Origin: Microbulbifer sp. VAAF005
GTDB taxonomy: Bacteria > Pseudomonadota > Gammaproteobacteria > Pseudomonadales > Cellvibrionaceae
Reading direction: 5' to 3'
Length of the DNA stretch: 64,000 nucleotides
NCBI RefSeq assembly: GCF_030012985.1
Contig: NZ_CP120233.1
Coordinates: 682,001 to 746,000 of the forward strand
Position 1 is the stretch's first letter, and the number at the start of each line of letters is the position of its first letter. Positions 35,150-43,974 of this stretch are shown one piece after another. The notes under the pieces are model-generated. The model did no database searches, had not been told where the DNA came from, and worked only from the letters and a program-made list of their open reading frames with translations. A program made the position numbers and the translations under genes.

Positions 35150-36400
35150 TTAAGCATTGTACCAAGGTGGAACGATCCACTGACCAAAGTGCCAGTCGCG
35201 AGGTACAAATCTTCCATACCCTTGCCCCAATCGGTCGGGCTTATTATTGGTAGGGTTCATTGCCCAACCCTCTGCCAAAGTGACATGGACACCATGTATT
35301 CTACACATTGCGATAAATTCTCTAAAAGCCTGCAAAGTTTGAATAACCACTTCACTGCGAGCAGGAGTAAATGCAATAAGGGGTAAATCTATGTCATTGA
35401 CATAGGGACGCGCGGCTTCATCACTGTGCCAAAGTACATTTCTTCTGGGGAATGGCCCCCAATGCCCAGCTCCAGCTCTCGGGTTGCGAATGCCACCAAT
35501 TGTGGAATTGAGTGTCTGGCTTACTTCATAAATCCGATTAGTTATATTACCCAGTTTAGTGCCTTGCCCTTGGGTAGTGAAATTTCTCTCCAATTGATTT
35601 TCGATATGCTGGCGCTGCGACCAAGCTTGAGCAGTGCCGAGAATACGGCGATCATCTCCATATCGATCAAACCTCTTTGCCCCCTGCTTAAATGGCCAAA
35701 TAGCAAATAAATCGTAATCCCCGGTAATCGCATTCAGAGGGTGCTCATTTCGAAAATGACGATGCTCCACTGGATTGGTCATCGCCAGTAGCGGCTCATA
35801 CATGTCTTTGTACTTAGTGTCATACTGAACAACGATATTACCCCGCTCCTGGATAAAACCTGACTGTCTGCTCTTTTCCTTATCAACATAAACACCCCAC
35901 ATATCTCCCAAGCATGTGTTAACCCTGATAAGAGAATAGTGAAAAGTAATGCCACTGGGGTGGCTGGCTATACCTTCGTAACGATCTTGAGTTTTTCTTG
36001 TAACATTGATCTTTCCGTTCTGAATTAGCCAATCAACCCGTTCCTGATGCAAGCGAAGCGGTGTTGTTGATGCAGTCCATCCCGCGCCAGAGTTGTTATC
36101 AGTGAATGCTTCTTGATGCTGGGCGCGGTTATAGGCCGCTTTTCTCATCCCGTGTTTATTTAACCGGGGGTCTCGTAAAACAAAACCAGCCATCGGCCCC
36201 CAATCGCATGACTTCCCATGAATCCTAAATCCCTTTGTATCATATCCCTGCTCAAGTAATTGAGTACACGTTGGCCCTGTTGCGCGAACGGTGATAACGC
36301 AACGGTGAGATGCTGCAGTAGTTTTAAATGCGTCTGCATGAGAAGCCGGGCAGCCTATAAGGTTTTGGCGCAATGCAGCATTGTTAAATATAAGGTCCAT
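35150..36400 (-). CDS. ExoY/edema-factor-like nucleotidyl cyclase toxin
   Basis: 416 residues. The order of motifs matches P. aeruginosa ExoY and edema factor. GYDTKGFRIHGKSCDWGPMA (~52-71) supplies the two catalytic lysines. TGDYDLFAIWP (~221-231) holds the metal-binding DxD. KLGNITNRIYEVSQTLN (~285) and VLWHSDEAARP (~325) follow. ExoY-type enzymes make cyclic nucleotides inside eukaryotic cells after activation by a host protein such as actin. This one is free-standing, with no signal peptide and no secretion or MARTX domains. The start ATG has AGGAAG seven bases upstream. No secretion system or immunity gene is visible in the window. The family is clear; the biological role is inferred. 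Confidence 0.85.
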   Translation of the reverse strand: MDLIFNNAALRQNLIGCPASHADAFKTTAASHRCVITVRATGPTCTQLLEQGYDTKGFRIHGKSCDWGPMAGFVLRDPRLNKHGMRKAAYNRAQHQEAFTDNNSGAGWTASTTPLRLHQERVDWLIQNGKINVTRKTQDRYEGIASHPSGITFHYSLIRVNTCLGDMWGVYVDKEKSRQSGFIQERGNIVVQYDTKYKDMYEPLLAMTNPVEHRHFRNEHPLNAITGDYDLFAIWPFKQGAKRFDRYGDDRRILGTAQAWSQRQHIENQLERNFTTQGQGTKLGNITNRIYEVSQTLNSTIGGIRNPRAGAGHWGPFPRRNVLWHSDEAARPYVNDIDLPLIAFTPARSEVVIQTLQAFREFIAMCRIHGVHVTLAEGWAMNPTNNKPDRLGQGYGRFVPRDWHFGQWIVPPWYNA

Positions 36401-37131
36401 GTATTCACTTCCTGTTTCGGGGCAGCCTACATATAAATTTCGATTAGCTAAATAAATGCTATTTATAGAAATTTATTACGATGAATGTAAAACTACTAAA
36501 TCTATATTTTGTGCCTCTAAAAATAAGCACTAGTCCGACTACTATTATCAAACACGCCAAGGTAAAGATCTTGCCCACCACTCTTAACCCTGACTTGTTT
36601 ATAGGTCTGTATCTGTGAACACAAACTGAATTAATCTTTTGAATCCAATTAATAAAGCCAAATTCTTAGGAAGCTTGGCTTTAAAAATGCCTTACACAAA
36701 ATTCATACGCAAAGGAAAGGCTAAAAAAATATCAAAGTCCGTGGATCGTATGACCTAAAGTATCCAAAAGATTCCCAGTTTGTTCTAAAACTGAAGCCTA
36801 CACGCAGTTCGCAGTGCGGCCTTTAGGTTTTGGGCATATTTTTTTAGATTTTGGCCTTTTAAATTGAGAGGGGTTGGTTTATACAACTGAAGTATCACTA
36901 CTAGACGTGTAAGATATCCTGTAAATGAATCTACCGATAATAGATAGAAAACTTACCAGGTTAGTAAAGGGAGGCCGCATCAAGCCGTGAATTATTACCT
37001 GAAAGAAAAAAGACCTCTAGCTGAGCACCGAGATCTTCCCCTTTAAGGAGCGAAATTAATCTACCTATGCTATGCAGAACAGAGCTTGCGCATACCCATG
37101 TGAAGTGGATTCCTTTTGATGAAGCAACAAT
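36401..37131. other. Long AT-rich non-coding stretch
   Basis: 730 bp between the ExoY-like and LysR genes. No ORF of useful length, no RNA fold that I recognise, and no IS ends. It separates the toxin gene from the LysR operon and could be a remnant of a lost gene. Confidence 0.45.
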
Positions 37132-38040
37132 CTACTGTTCCCAAACTGGCGGTTTTCCGATTTTCTCAATCAGGTAGTCAATAAAGACTCGCACTTTAGA
37201 TGTCAGAACATTGGACTTGGGGTATACGAGCCAAATGGCTGATTGATCATCTATATAATATTCTGGCAGCACTCTAACCAGGGAGCCCTCTAAAATTTCT
37301 GTTTGGATATTCCAGATAGAACTCATGCAAATTCCCACCCCTGCTTTTGCAGCGATACGCATGCTGGCGCCATCATCACAAGTCACTCGAGATCTGCTGT
37401 TTGAAGGTGGGAATTGATAAGTAGTCTGATCGCTCGCAGATATGAGTTTCCTGGGTTTTGAATTGATAAAGGCCAAAAGCTGATGTGCAACTAGCTCTTC
37501 CGGCTTTTCGGGAACACCATATTTTTTCAAGTAACTGGGAGAAGCGCATAGAACTCGCCTGTCATCCGCAAGCTTCCGACCAATTAAACTGCTATCTTCA
37601 ACCGCATAATTGCGTAGTGCCAAATCAAAGCCGCCCTCGATAAGGCTGACTTGTGTGTCTGAGAGCTTCAGCTCTATGTTGACTCCAGGATACCTTTCCA
37701 GGAGTTCAGGCAGGATAGGCGCGATAAAGCGCTGAACGAAAGTGCTCGATGCCGCAAACCTGAGTGTTCCGCTCACGGAGGAATTTCCACGCCCCAGCGC
37801 AGCAAAAGCCGCATCCTCTTGCGCGATGATCTCCCGGGCAAAAGGCAGGAACTCCTCCCCCTCTATCGACAGAGAGACCTTGCGGGTAGATCGATGAAAT
37901 AGGTCCGCCCCCAAATGAACTTCGAGCTTGGACAAGCGGGCACTGGCAACAGAGGGAGCCAATCCAAGTCTCCGCCCCGCAGAGCTTATATTCAGCATCT
38001 CCGCAGCCAGTACGAATAGCCGAACCCCATTTGTATCCAC
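37132..38040 (-). CDS. LysR-family transcriptional regulator
   Basis: 302 residues with the N-terminal winged helix (MDTNGVRLFVLAAEMLNIS, SVASARLSKLEVHLGADLFHRSTRKV, ~5-60) and a periplasmic-binding-like effector domain (~90-295) with RKLADDRRVLCASPSYLKKYG. It is divergent from the LLM/SDR/crotonase/MDR operon and presumably controls it with an unknown inducer. GTG 38040 has a GGAGA SD. The subgroup resembles DmlR/AaeR-like regulators with no specific ligand inferred. Confidence 0.88.
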   Translation of the reverse strand: MDTNGVRLFVLAAEMLNISSAGRRLGLAPSVASARLSKLEVHLGADLFHRSTRKVSLSIEGEEFLPFAREIIAQEDAAFAALGRGNSSVSGTLRFAASSTFVQRFIAPILPELLERYPGVNIELKLSDTQVSLIEGGFDLALRNYAVEDSSLIGRKLADDRRVLCASPSYLKKYGVPEKPEELVAHQLLAFINSKPRKLISASDQTTYQFPPSNSRSRVTCDDGASMRIAAKAGVGICMSSIWNIQTEILEGSLVRVLPEYYIDDQSAIWLVYPKSNVLTSKVRVFIDYLIEKIGKPPVWEQ

Positions 38041-38173
38041 TTATTATCTCCAAAAACCGAATTCTGATTCCATTTATACGCCGTTTATACATAGATTCCA
38101 ATGCTTTAGCCTTTAATCACAGATCGAGCCAGCGTCGATCGATGACTGGCCTAGGCTTTCTGGGAGGTAAAAG

Positions 38174-38287
38174 ATGAGTGTAAGAGTGCTTATGAGTGGC
38201 GGCGCAGAAAACAACCAGACACAAGCCGTCTATTGTGATGTAGCTAGCAGCTTTGGCCTCCAATTCTCTCCTATCCGTGAAGCATAG
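38174..38287 (+). CDS. 37-aa leader or small peptide before the LLM gene
   Basis: The ATG has an excellent SD (GGGAGG seven bases upstream). The product MSVRVLMSGGAENNQTQAV... ends at TAG 38285-38287, and this stop is also part of the TAGGAG that serves as the SD of the next gene. This is a classical arrangement for translational coupling. No homology is recognised; it may be a leader peptide or a shortened gene. Confidence 0.5.
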   Translation: MSVRVLMSGGAENNQTQAVYCDVASSFGLQFSPIREA

Positions 38288-38298
38288 GAGTTACCACG

Positions 38299-39267
38299 GT
38301 GCACTCTAAATACAAAGATCAGGGCTGCGGTTTTGCCAGTATCAACGCGGGTTACAACGCCCTATTTAAGCCAGGTAAGCTCTCGGTGGGACTTGTGGTG
38401 GCCATAGAGAATTACGCAACGAACCCAGTTCCAACGATGCTTGATCATGTTGAACGAGTCCAACTTGCGGAAGAATTGGGATTTAGCGCGATTTGGCTTA
38501 GAGATGTCCCCTTCTATGTGCACTCCTTTGGCGATGCAGGTCAAACCTTTGATCCTTTCGTCTACCTTGGCCTGCTCTCTGGTCAGACAACAAAGATTAC
38601 CCTCGGTGTAGCCAGCATCATTTTGCCCTTACGCCACCCAGCGCATATCGCAAAAGCTGCAGCCTCTGTTGATCAAATCTCAGGCGGACGCCTAATTCTT
38701 GGGGTCGCCAGTGGGGATCGCCCGGAAGAATATCCTGCGATGAATGTTTCATATCAGGAGCGAGGCAAACTGTTCAGGGAGAGCTACGAATATATTCGTC
38801 GTGCAGCAGAACCCTACCCTCAATTTCAGAGCTCACTGGGGTCGATTTCCGGCGATCTGGACATATTGCCCAAGCCGAGAGAAACAAGCCTGCCTTTACT
38901 GATAACAGGCTCGTCTCAGCAATCCTTAGGCTGGCTAGGTGACAACGGAGATGGCTGGATCACCTATCCTCGTTCACATGCCATACAAGAGCAATTTATT
39001 AGGCAGTTGCGAAATAACTCGACTATTAACAAGCCGATTATGGAGCCTCTCTATATTGATATAAGCGATACCCCGGATGCTTTACCGCACCCCATACACT
39101 TGGGATACCGACTGGGCATTAATCAATTATGCAAATATCTAAAGTCACGAGAAGAGATCGGTGTTAACCACGTTGCCCTGAACCTCCGATTTAACCAGGC
39201 AGATATTAAAGAAACTCTTAAAGCAATTTCGGAAGTCATTCTCCCACATTTTAGTGTAAAGGAATAA
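38299..39267 (+). CDS. LLM-class flavin-dependent oxidoreductase
   Basis: 322 residues of the luciferase-like (beta/alpha)8 fold: RVQLAEELGFSAIWLRDVPF, FDPFVYLGLLSGQTTKITLG, ILPLRHPAHIAKAAASVDQISGG and LGVASGDRPEEYP, with the F420/FMN-binding pattern of bacterial luciferase-like monooxygenases. The N-terminus MHSKYKDQGCGFASINAGYN precedes the first strand and may be partly over-extended. GTG start with SD AGGAG. First main gene of a LysR-divergent operon; FMNH2-dependent oxidation of an unknown substrate is likely. Confidence 0.85.
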   Translation: MHSKYKDQGCGFASINAGYNALFKPGKLSVGLVVAIENYATNPVPTMLDHVERVQLAEELGFSAIWLRDVPFYVHSFGDAGQTFDPFVYLGLLSGQTTKITLGVASIILPLRHPAHIAKAAASVDQISGGRLILGVASGDRPEEYPAMNVSYQERGKLFRESYEYIRRAAEPYPQFQSSLGSISGDLDILPKPRETSLPLLITGSSQQSLGWLGDNGDGWITYPRSHAIQEQFIRQLRNNSTINKPIMEPLYIDISDTPDALPHPIHLGYRLGINQLCKYLKSREEIGVNHVALNLRFNQADIKETLKAISEVILPHFSVKE

Positions 39268-39270
39268 CAA

Positions 39271-40089
39271 ATGCAGAAGACTATTTTATTGACAGGCGGT
39301 ACAGATGGCATCGGCTTGGAGACTGCAAAATTACTGGCAGCAAAGGGGCAAACTTTGCTCTTACATGGTCGTAGTGATGCAAAACTAGCGAGTGCGAAAG
39401 AAGTGATAAAGCAAAACTCTCCGGAAGTTCATATAAATACATTCCGAGCAGATTTATCCAATATATCTGAGGTGCTAGCACTAGCTTCAAAGGTGAAAGA
39501 TCAATATTCAAGTATTGATGTTCTTATCAATAATGCCGGCGTATTTAAAGCACAAAACCCAATAACCGACACGGGTTACGATGTTCGTTTTATCGTAAAT
39601 GCTATTGCCCCCTACTTGTTAACGACACAGCTATTGCCGCTGTTTAGCGCCAATGGCCGCATTATTAATCTATCCTCTGCAGCGCAAGCAACTGTAAACA
39701 TCGAAGCGCTCAAAGGTCACCAACAACTATCCGACAGTGACGCTTATGCTCAAAGTAAGCTGGCTCTCACCATGTGGTCCTTCCAGCTAGCCCAATCACT
39801 TGGTAACAAGGCCCCGCAATTTATCGCAATCAATCCCGCCTCATTTCTGGGTAGCAAAATGGTGAAAGATGCCTACGGAACTCAAGGGAAAGACTTAAGT
39901 ATCGGCGCCAACATATTGGTACGGGCGGCACTCGATGATGAGTTCTCAAACGCTAGCGGTAAATACTTTGATAATGACATAGGCAATTGGTCCCAGCCGC
40001 ACCCAGACGCGCTTGATGTGAAAAAGAGAAAGGTACTTATTGAAGAAATTGAGAACACTCTCGACAAACTCGGCATTAAAAATAACTAA
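39271..40089 (+). CDS. Short-chain dehydrogenase/reductase
   Basis: 272 residues. N-terminal TGGTDGIG (TGxxxGxG, NAD(P) binding), NNAG (~90), a serine at NLSSAAQ (~130) and the YAQSK catalytic tyrosine and lysine (~157). The arginine in LLHGRSD suggests NADP preference. It follows the LLM gene by 3 bp, so it is coupled. It would reduce or oxidise a small alcohol or ketone in the same unknown pathway. Confidence 0.9.
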   Translation: MQKTILLTGGTDGIGLETAKLLAAKGQTLLLHGRSDAKLASAKEVIKQNSPEVHINTFRADLSNISEVLALASKVKDQYSSIDVLINNAGVFKAQNPITDTGYDVRFIVNAIAPYLLTTQLLPLFSANGRIINLSSAAQATVNIEALKGHQQLSDSDAYAQSKLALTMWSFQLAQSLGNKAPQFIAINPASFLGSKMVKDAYGTQGKDLSIGANILVRAALDDEFSNASGKYFDNDIGNWSQPHPDALDVKKRKVLIEEIENTLDKLGIKNN

Positions 40090-40122
40090 GACGTTAACGT
40101 ATTCAATTAAAAGGAATTCACC

Positions 40123-40968
40123 ATGAAATATGAAGGTTTTACCACATTCACGACGAAGCAAGATGACGGAATACTAACTGTGACATTTGACTTTGGTCCC
40201 GTGAATGTCCAAGGGCAAGAAATGCTGGCCGACTTAAACAGCCTGGCAATGCGCCTGGAACGGGATCGAGAAACCAAAGTCGTTGTGTTTCAGTCGGCAA
40301 ATCCGGAAGTTTGGGTATGTCATTACGATACTGAGTTACTGAAAGATATGTCTGACGAAGCTGTATCTCGCGAAGAAGCCCAACTATTGGATTTACAGGC
40401 TATCTGTGAACGCATCAGTAAGGTGCCCCAAGCAACGATCGCCAAACTAGAAGGCTTCGCTAGAGGTGGTGGCCATGAACTGGCCTTGGCACTCGATATG
40501 CGTTTCGCAGCCCGAGGAAAATATAAATTCATGCAAATGGAAGTGGGTATGGGAATCCTCCCCTGTGGGGGAGGCGCATCAAGGATGGCTCGGCAGACAG
40601 GACTGGGTAAAGCGCTGGAGATTATTCTCAGCGCCCGTGATTTCGATGCTGACGAAGCGGAAAGCCTCGGCACAATCAACAAAGCACTAGAGCCAGATGA
40701 AATTGGCGAGTATGTCGATAGCCTAGCGAAGAGAATCGCTCAATTTCCAGCAGAATCAATCAATGCTTGTAAGCAGGCGGTCTATGAGTCCATCGATAAA
40801 CCTATCGGTGAAGCGCTAAAAGCGGAGGCCTATTGGCTGTATCAAGCAACCAGTAAAACACCTGCGCTAAAACGCTTCTCTATCGCAGATGAACAAGGGT
40901 TGGAACACGATATTGAAAATCAGCGGAACTGGAACCAACTGGTTATGGATGTACAAAAAATAAACTAG
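40123..40968 (+). CDS. Enoyl-CoA hydratase/isomerase-family protein
   Basis: 281 residues with the crotonase fold: the FARGGGHELALALDMRFAA oxyanion-hole segment (~110) and MEVGMGILPCGGGASRMARQ (~145). Catalytic glutamates of ECH are partly replaced: the usual second Glu position is in ILPCGGG, so the activity may differ from hydratase (hydrolase, isomerase or decarboxylase variants exist). Third gene of the operon, 33 bp after the SDR gene, with SD AAGGAA. Confidence 0.8.
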   Translation: MKYEGFTTFTTKQDDGILTVTFDFGPVNVQGQEMLADLNSLAMRLERDRETKVVVFQSANPEVWVCHYDTELLKDMSDEAVSREEAQLLDLQAICERISKVPQATIAKLEGFARGGGHELALALDMRFAARGKYKFMQMEVGMGILPCGGGASRMARQTGLGKALEIILSARDFDADEAESLGTINKALEPDEIGEYVDSLAKRIAQFPAESINACKQAVYESIDKPIGEALKAEAYWLYQATSKTPALKRFSIADEQGLEHDIENQRNWNQLVMDVQKIN

Positions 40969-41069
40969 CAGTAGCAATTGGGTATTGGACGATTTACAGG
41001 CTGCAATGCCCTACTTACTTCGGACACTTAGACAAAACTCTACAGAAAGTACACTTTTTGGGAATCAAA

Positions 41070-42068
41070 ATGAGAGCAATGATTGTAAATACCTTTGGCG
41101 GCCCAGACGTATTTGAAGCTGCTGAAGTACCCAAGCCGACCACCAAAGCTGGCCATGTACTGATTAAAATATCAGCAACCAGCGTCAATACCGTAGATAC
41201 CATGATTCGCCAAATGGGACCTGCATTACCCCTTTCACCGAAAGCCCCGGCAATATTGGGTATGGATTTCGCTGGTGTTGTTGAAGAGATTGGCGAAGGT
41301 GTAACCGATTATCAAGTGGGCGATGAAGTCTATGGCTGGGCAGGTGGACTGGCTGACTTGCCGGGAACATTAGCCGAATATATTGTTGCAGACGCGAACT
41401 TAATTGCCCTGAAACCCGAGAACCTGACCATGCGGGAAGCAGCAGCTTTGCCCTTAGTAGGCATAACCGCCTACGAAGGGTTACAACGTGCGGGGGTTAA
41501 GCCTGGACAAAGTGTTCTTGTTCACGGTGGCTCGGGCGGTGTGGGTCATATAGCTGTACAACTGGCTCGTCACTTTGGTGCTGATGTTTACTCAACAGGT
41601 TCCGGAGATCCTCAACTGGCAATGATTGAAAAACTGGGGGCAACGCCTATTAACTACCGGACTGAATCGGTTGAGTCATATGTACTGAAGTACACCAACG
41701 GAGCAGGCTTCGATATAGTATTCGACTCAGTCGGTGGTGCAAATATAACGAACTCTTTTGAGGCAGCAAAACTCAACGGCCAAGTAGCTACTACCGTTTC
41801 CATGGTAGAACTTGACCTGACGCCTGCTCACTTTAAAGGCTTGTCTTTGCATGTCATTTTTATGTTAATTCCAATGCTACACAATTATCACCGTGAGGAA
41901 CACGGACATATTTTAAAAGCACTAAAAGCCATTACTGAAGCAGGCGATCTCAAACCTGTGCTTGATGAAACTTCCTATAGTTTGTCTGATATTGGCAAGG
42001 CCCATGAGCGGCTGGCAAGTGGGCAAGCTATGGGAAAAGTTGTTGTAAGTATTGAGTCAACTGAGTAA
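41070..42068 (+). CDS. Medium-chain zinc-free quinone oxidoreductase-like dehydrogenase
   Basis: 332 residues with the MDR fold. The N-terminal GroES-like part has SATSVNTVDTMIRQMG and GMDFAGVVEEIGEGV. The Rossmann part has VLVHGGSGGVGHIAVQLARHFG. No structural or catalytic zinc Cys cluster is seen, as in quinone oxidoreductases. ATG 41070 follows a GGGA SD; a TTG 12 bp upstream is less likely. Last gene of the LysR-divergent cluster, so likely NADPH-dependent reduction of an enone or quinone. Confidence 0.88.
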   Translation: MRAMIVNTFGGPDVFEAAEVPKPTTKAGHVLIKISATSVNTVDTMIRQMGPALPLSPKAPAILGMDFAGVVEEIGEGVTDYQVGDEVYGWAGGLADLPGTLAEYIVADANLIALKPENLTMREAAALPLVGITAYEGLQRAGVKPGQSVLVHGGSGGVGHIAVQLARHFGADVYSTGSGDPQLAMIEKLGATPINYRTESVESYVLKYTNGAGFDIVFDSVGGANITNSFEAAKLNGQVATTVSMVELDLTPAHFKGLSLHVIFMLIPMLHNYHREEHGHILKALKAITEAGDLKPVLDETSYSLSDIGKAHERLASGQAMGKVVVSIESTE

Positions 42069-42222
42069 CTGGCAAATTGGATAGTCACCTCTATCAACAG
42101 GGTTTATTACCAAATCTACCTACTTAAGAACACAAAAAAACAGCTATAACTCTTGCTCGAGCCATGCTATTAAAATAATAGGTAGCGGCGAATCTGCCGC
42201 TACCTGAACATAAACCTATCAG

Positions 42223-42558
42223 TTAACGATTCACCACTTCGAAAGAAAGAAAATATCCTTCAGCACTCAGGAAGACTTGCAACTGCTGGTTCAAAACACC
42301 GCTCTGCTCTTTCGCTGTAACAACCCACTGTCGCTGGTTGTCAACACGCTGCATGGCTGCATTGAGCGGCTTGTCAGCCCAGGATTTGTTGAGCTTACCC
42401 TCTTTGATTAGGCGAGCTACTTCCTGGCTGGCGATACCTTTGGCTTCGACCATAGACACAGTGGCAAAATTGTCTCTCTCATGGTCACCATGGGCGAATG
42501 CAAGATTTGCAATACCTAGGGTAACTGATACACAGATAACTTGAATTAACTTATTCAT
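42223..42558 (-). CDS. DUF6488 secreted protein of metal operon
   Basis: 111 residues with a signal peptide (~22) and an N-terminal His/Asp stretch (HGDHERDN). The body VEAKGIASQEVARLIKEGKLNKSW fits the DUF6488 family. It is the last gene of the Czc-like operon, behind the anchor protein. Likely a small periplasmic metal-binding protein; function unproven. Confidence 0.75.
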   Translation of the reverse strand: MNKLIQVICVSVTLGIANLAFAHGDHERDNFATVSMVEAKGIASQEVARLIKEGKLNKSWADKPLNAAMQRVDNQRQWVVTAKEQSGVLNQQLQVFLSAEGYFLSFEVVNR

Positions 42559-42603
42559 AATATTCTCTTTCTTCTCAGTCTTAGTAAATGTTGATAAAAA
42601 ACG

Positions 42604-43152
42604 TTACTGTTTGAGTCCAATAACCTCGTAGAACCCCTTTGTTTTTAGAGTGATCTTCACAGATTCCTGACCGTTATTCTTCCAATACCAGCCATGGGAA
42701 CCATCAAAAGGCGTAGTGAGAGAGCCACTCATTTTATTTGCGGTAGCAATAGCAAAGCTCTCAAAGTAGCCGGTAGTATCGCCTGTGGGTTCGCCGTGAA
42801 AATCAAAGTAAAGTTCACCACTCTCCGTTACCCACTCATATTCCAAATGACCGTATTTATCCAATTGAAATTTGTATTCAATTCCATGGCCAGCGGGCAC
42901 TTCAATAGTTGTAGTGTCAGTCCGATAAGCAAAGGACTGCTCGCCACGCTGCACTACTTCTGGTACCGCAACTTCCTGCTCTTGACTGTTTAATTCAGTC
43001 AGCCCCAGTGCACTGCCAATTCCAGTAGGATCTATATTGTATTCAGCTGGCAGGATTACTGTGGTCAACATAATGGCTGCAAGCACACCAGCAGCAAGTG
43101 TGGATTTAATCAGCGTTTGTGCAGTCTGCACTGGCATTTCAGTTGTATTCAT
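42604..43152 (-). CDS. Membrane-anchored protein of metal-efflux operon
   Basis: 182 residues with a single N-terminal TM (~15-35) and a periplasmic domain of beta strands (SFAYRTDTTTIEVPAGHGIE, KFQLDKYGHLEYEWV, GYFESFAIATANKMSGS). This matches the 'transmembrane anchor protein' that travels with HupE/UreJ and CzcA genes in many marine bacteria. Function unknown, possibly periplasmic sensing or metal handling. Confidence 0.75.
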   Translation of the reverse strand: MNTTEMPVQTAQTLIKSTLAAGVLAAIMLTTVILPAEYNIDPTGIGSALGLTELNSQEQEVAVPEVVQRGEQSFAYRTDTTTIEVPAGHGIEYKFQLDKYGHLEYEWVTESGELYFDFHGEPTGDTTGYFESFAIATANKMSGSLTTPFDGSHGWYWKNNGQESVKITLKTKGFYEVIGLKQ

Positions 43153-43216
43153 TCTGTAAGCTCTAAATCTGTGTTCTTTCTGTTCAATTAACTTTATAAA
43201 GTCACTTTCTGGCTAT

Positions 43217-43912
43217 CTAACCTACGAAGTAGCCTGTCATCTGGTAACCCACCAACATCAGTCCACCACTCATTAGCAAGGTATTTGTCATAGTGGAAAA
43301 GCGCAGGAAACTGTCAAAGCGACGCCAATAATTGATGGCGAGAAGAATAAACAGCAACGCAACAAACTGACCAATTTCTACTCCGACATTAAAGGCCAGG
43401 ATATTCTCCACCAACCCATCGCTGGACAGCTTGAATTCCTGTAATTTGGTTGCCAAACCAAAACCGTGGAAGAGCCCAAAAATCAGTACGGCAGCCTTGG
43501 TATTAGGCTGGAAGCCAAAAACCCGTTTGAAGCCGCCGAGATTATCGAAGCCTTTATAGACAATGGATAATCCAATAATGGCATCGATCAAATAGGCATT
43601 CACATGGGTGTCGTTTAGCACTCCAAATAAAAGGGTCAAGCTATGACCGAGCGTAAAGAAGCTTACGTAGATGAGAACATCTTTTGATCGATATAAAAAG
43701 AAAATGACTCCCACCAGGAACAGCAGATGGTCATAGCCAGTCACCATATGCTTGGCGCCAATATATAGAAAGGGAATAATAGATACCCCTTCGTTGCCGG
43801 CAAGAAAAGTCTTGGTAGCATCGTCCACTCCATGGGCAAATAGTGGCATAGATATCACCATACCTGCTATCAGCGCCATCAAACCGAAAACTGTTTTTAA
43901 ACTATTGTGCAA
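43217..43912 (-). CDS. HupE/UreJ-family membrane protein
   Basis: 231 residues, about seven helices. It carries the HupE/UreJ_2 pattern GAKHMVTGYDHLLFLVGVIFF (~50-70), with its conserved His, and FGLFHGFGLA (~145). Family members transport metals such as nickel or cobalt; here it sits in a Czc-type operon, so a divalent metal is likely. A signal-like N-terminus is present. Confidence 0.85.
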   Translation of the reverse strand: MHNSLKTVFGLMALIAGMVISMPLFAHGVDDATKTFLAGNEGVSIIPFLYIGAKHMVTGYDHLLFLVGVIFFLYRSKDVLIYVSFFTLGHSLTLLFGVLNDTHVNAYLIDAIIGLSIVYKGFDNLGGFKRVFGFQPNTKAAVLIFGLFHGFGLATKLQEFKLSSDGLVENILAFNVGVEIGQFVALLFILLAINYWRRFDSFLRFSTMTNTLLMSGGLMLVGYQMTGYFVG

Positions 43913-43974
43913 CGTTACTATCTCCCGTTATTAAAGTTCTAAATTCTTGTGAACCAAAGCGTACACAGGCCCAG

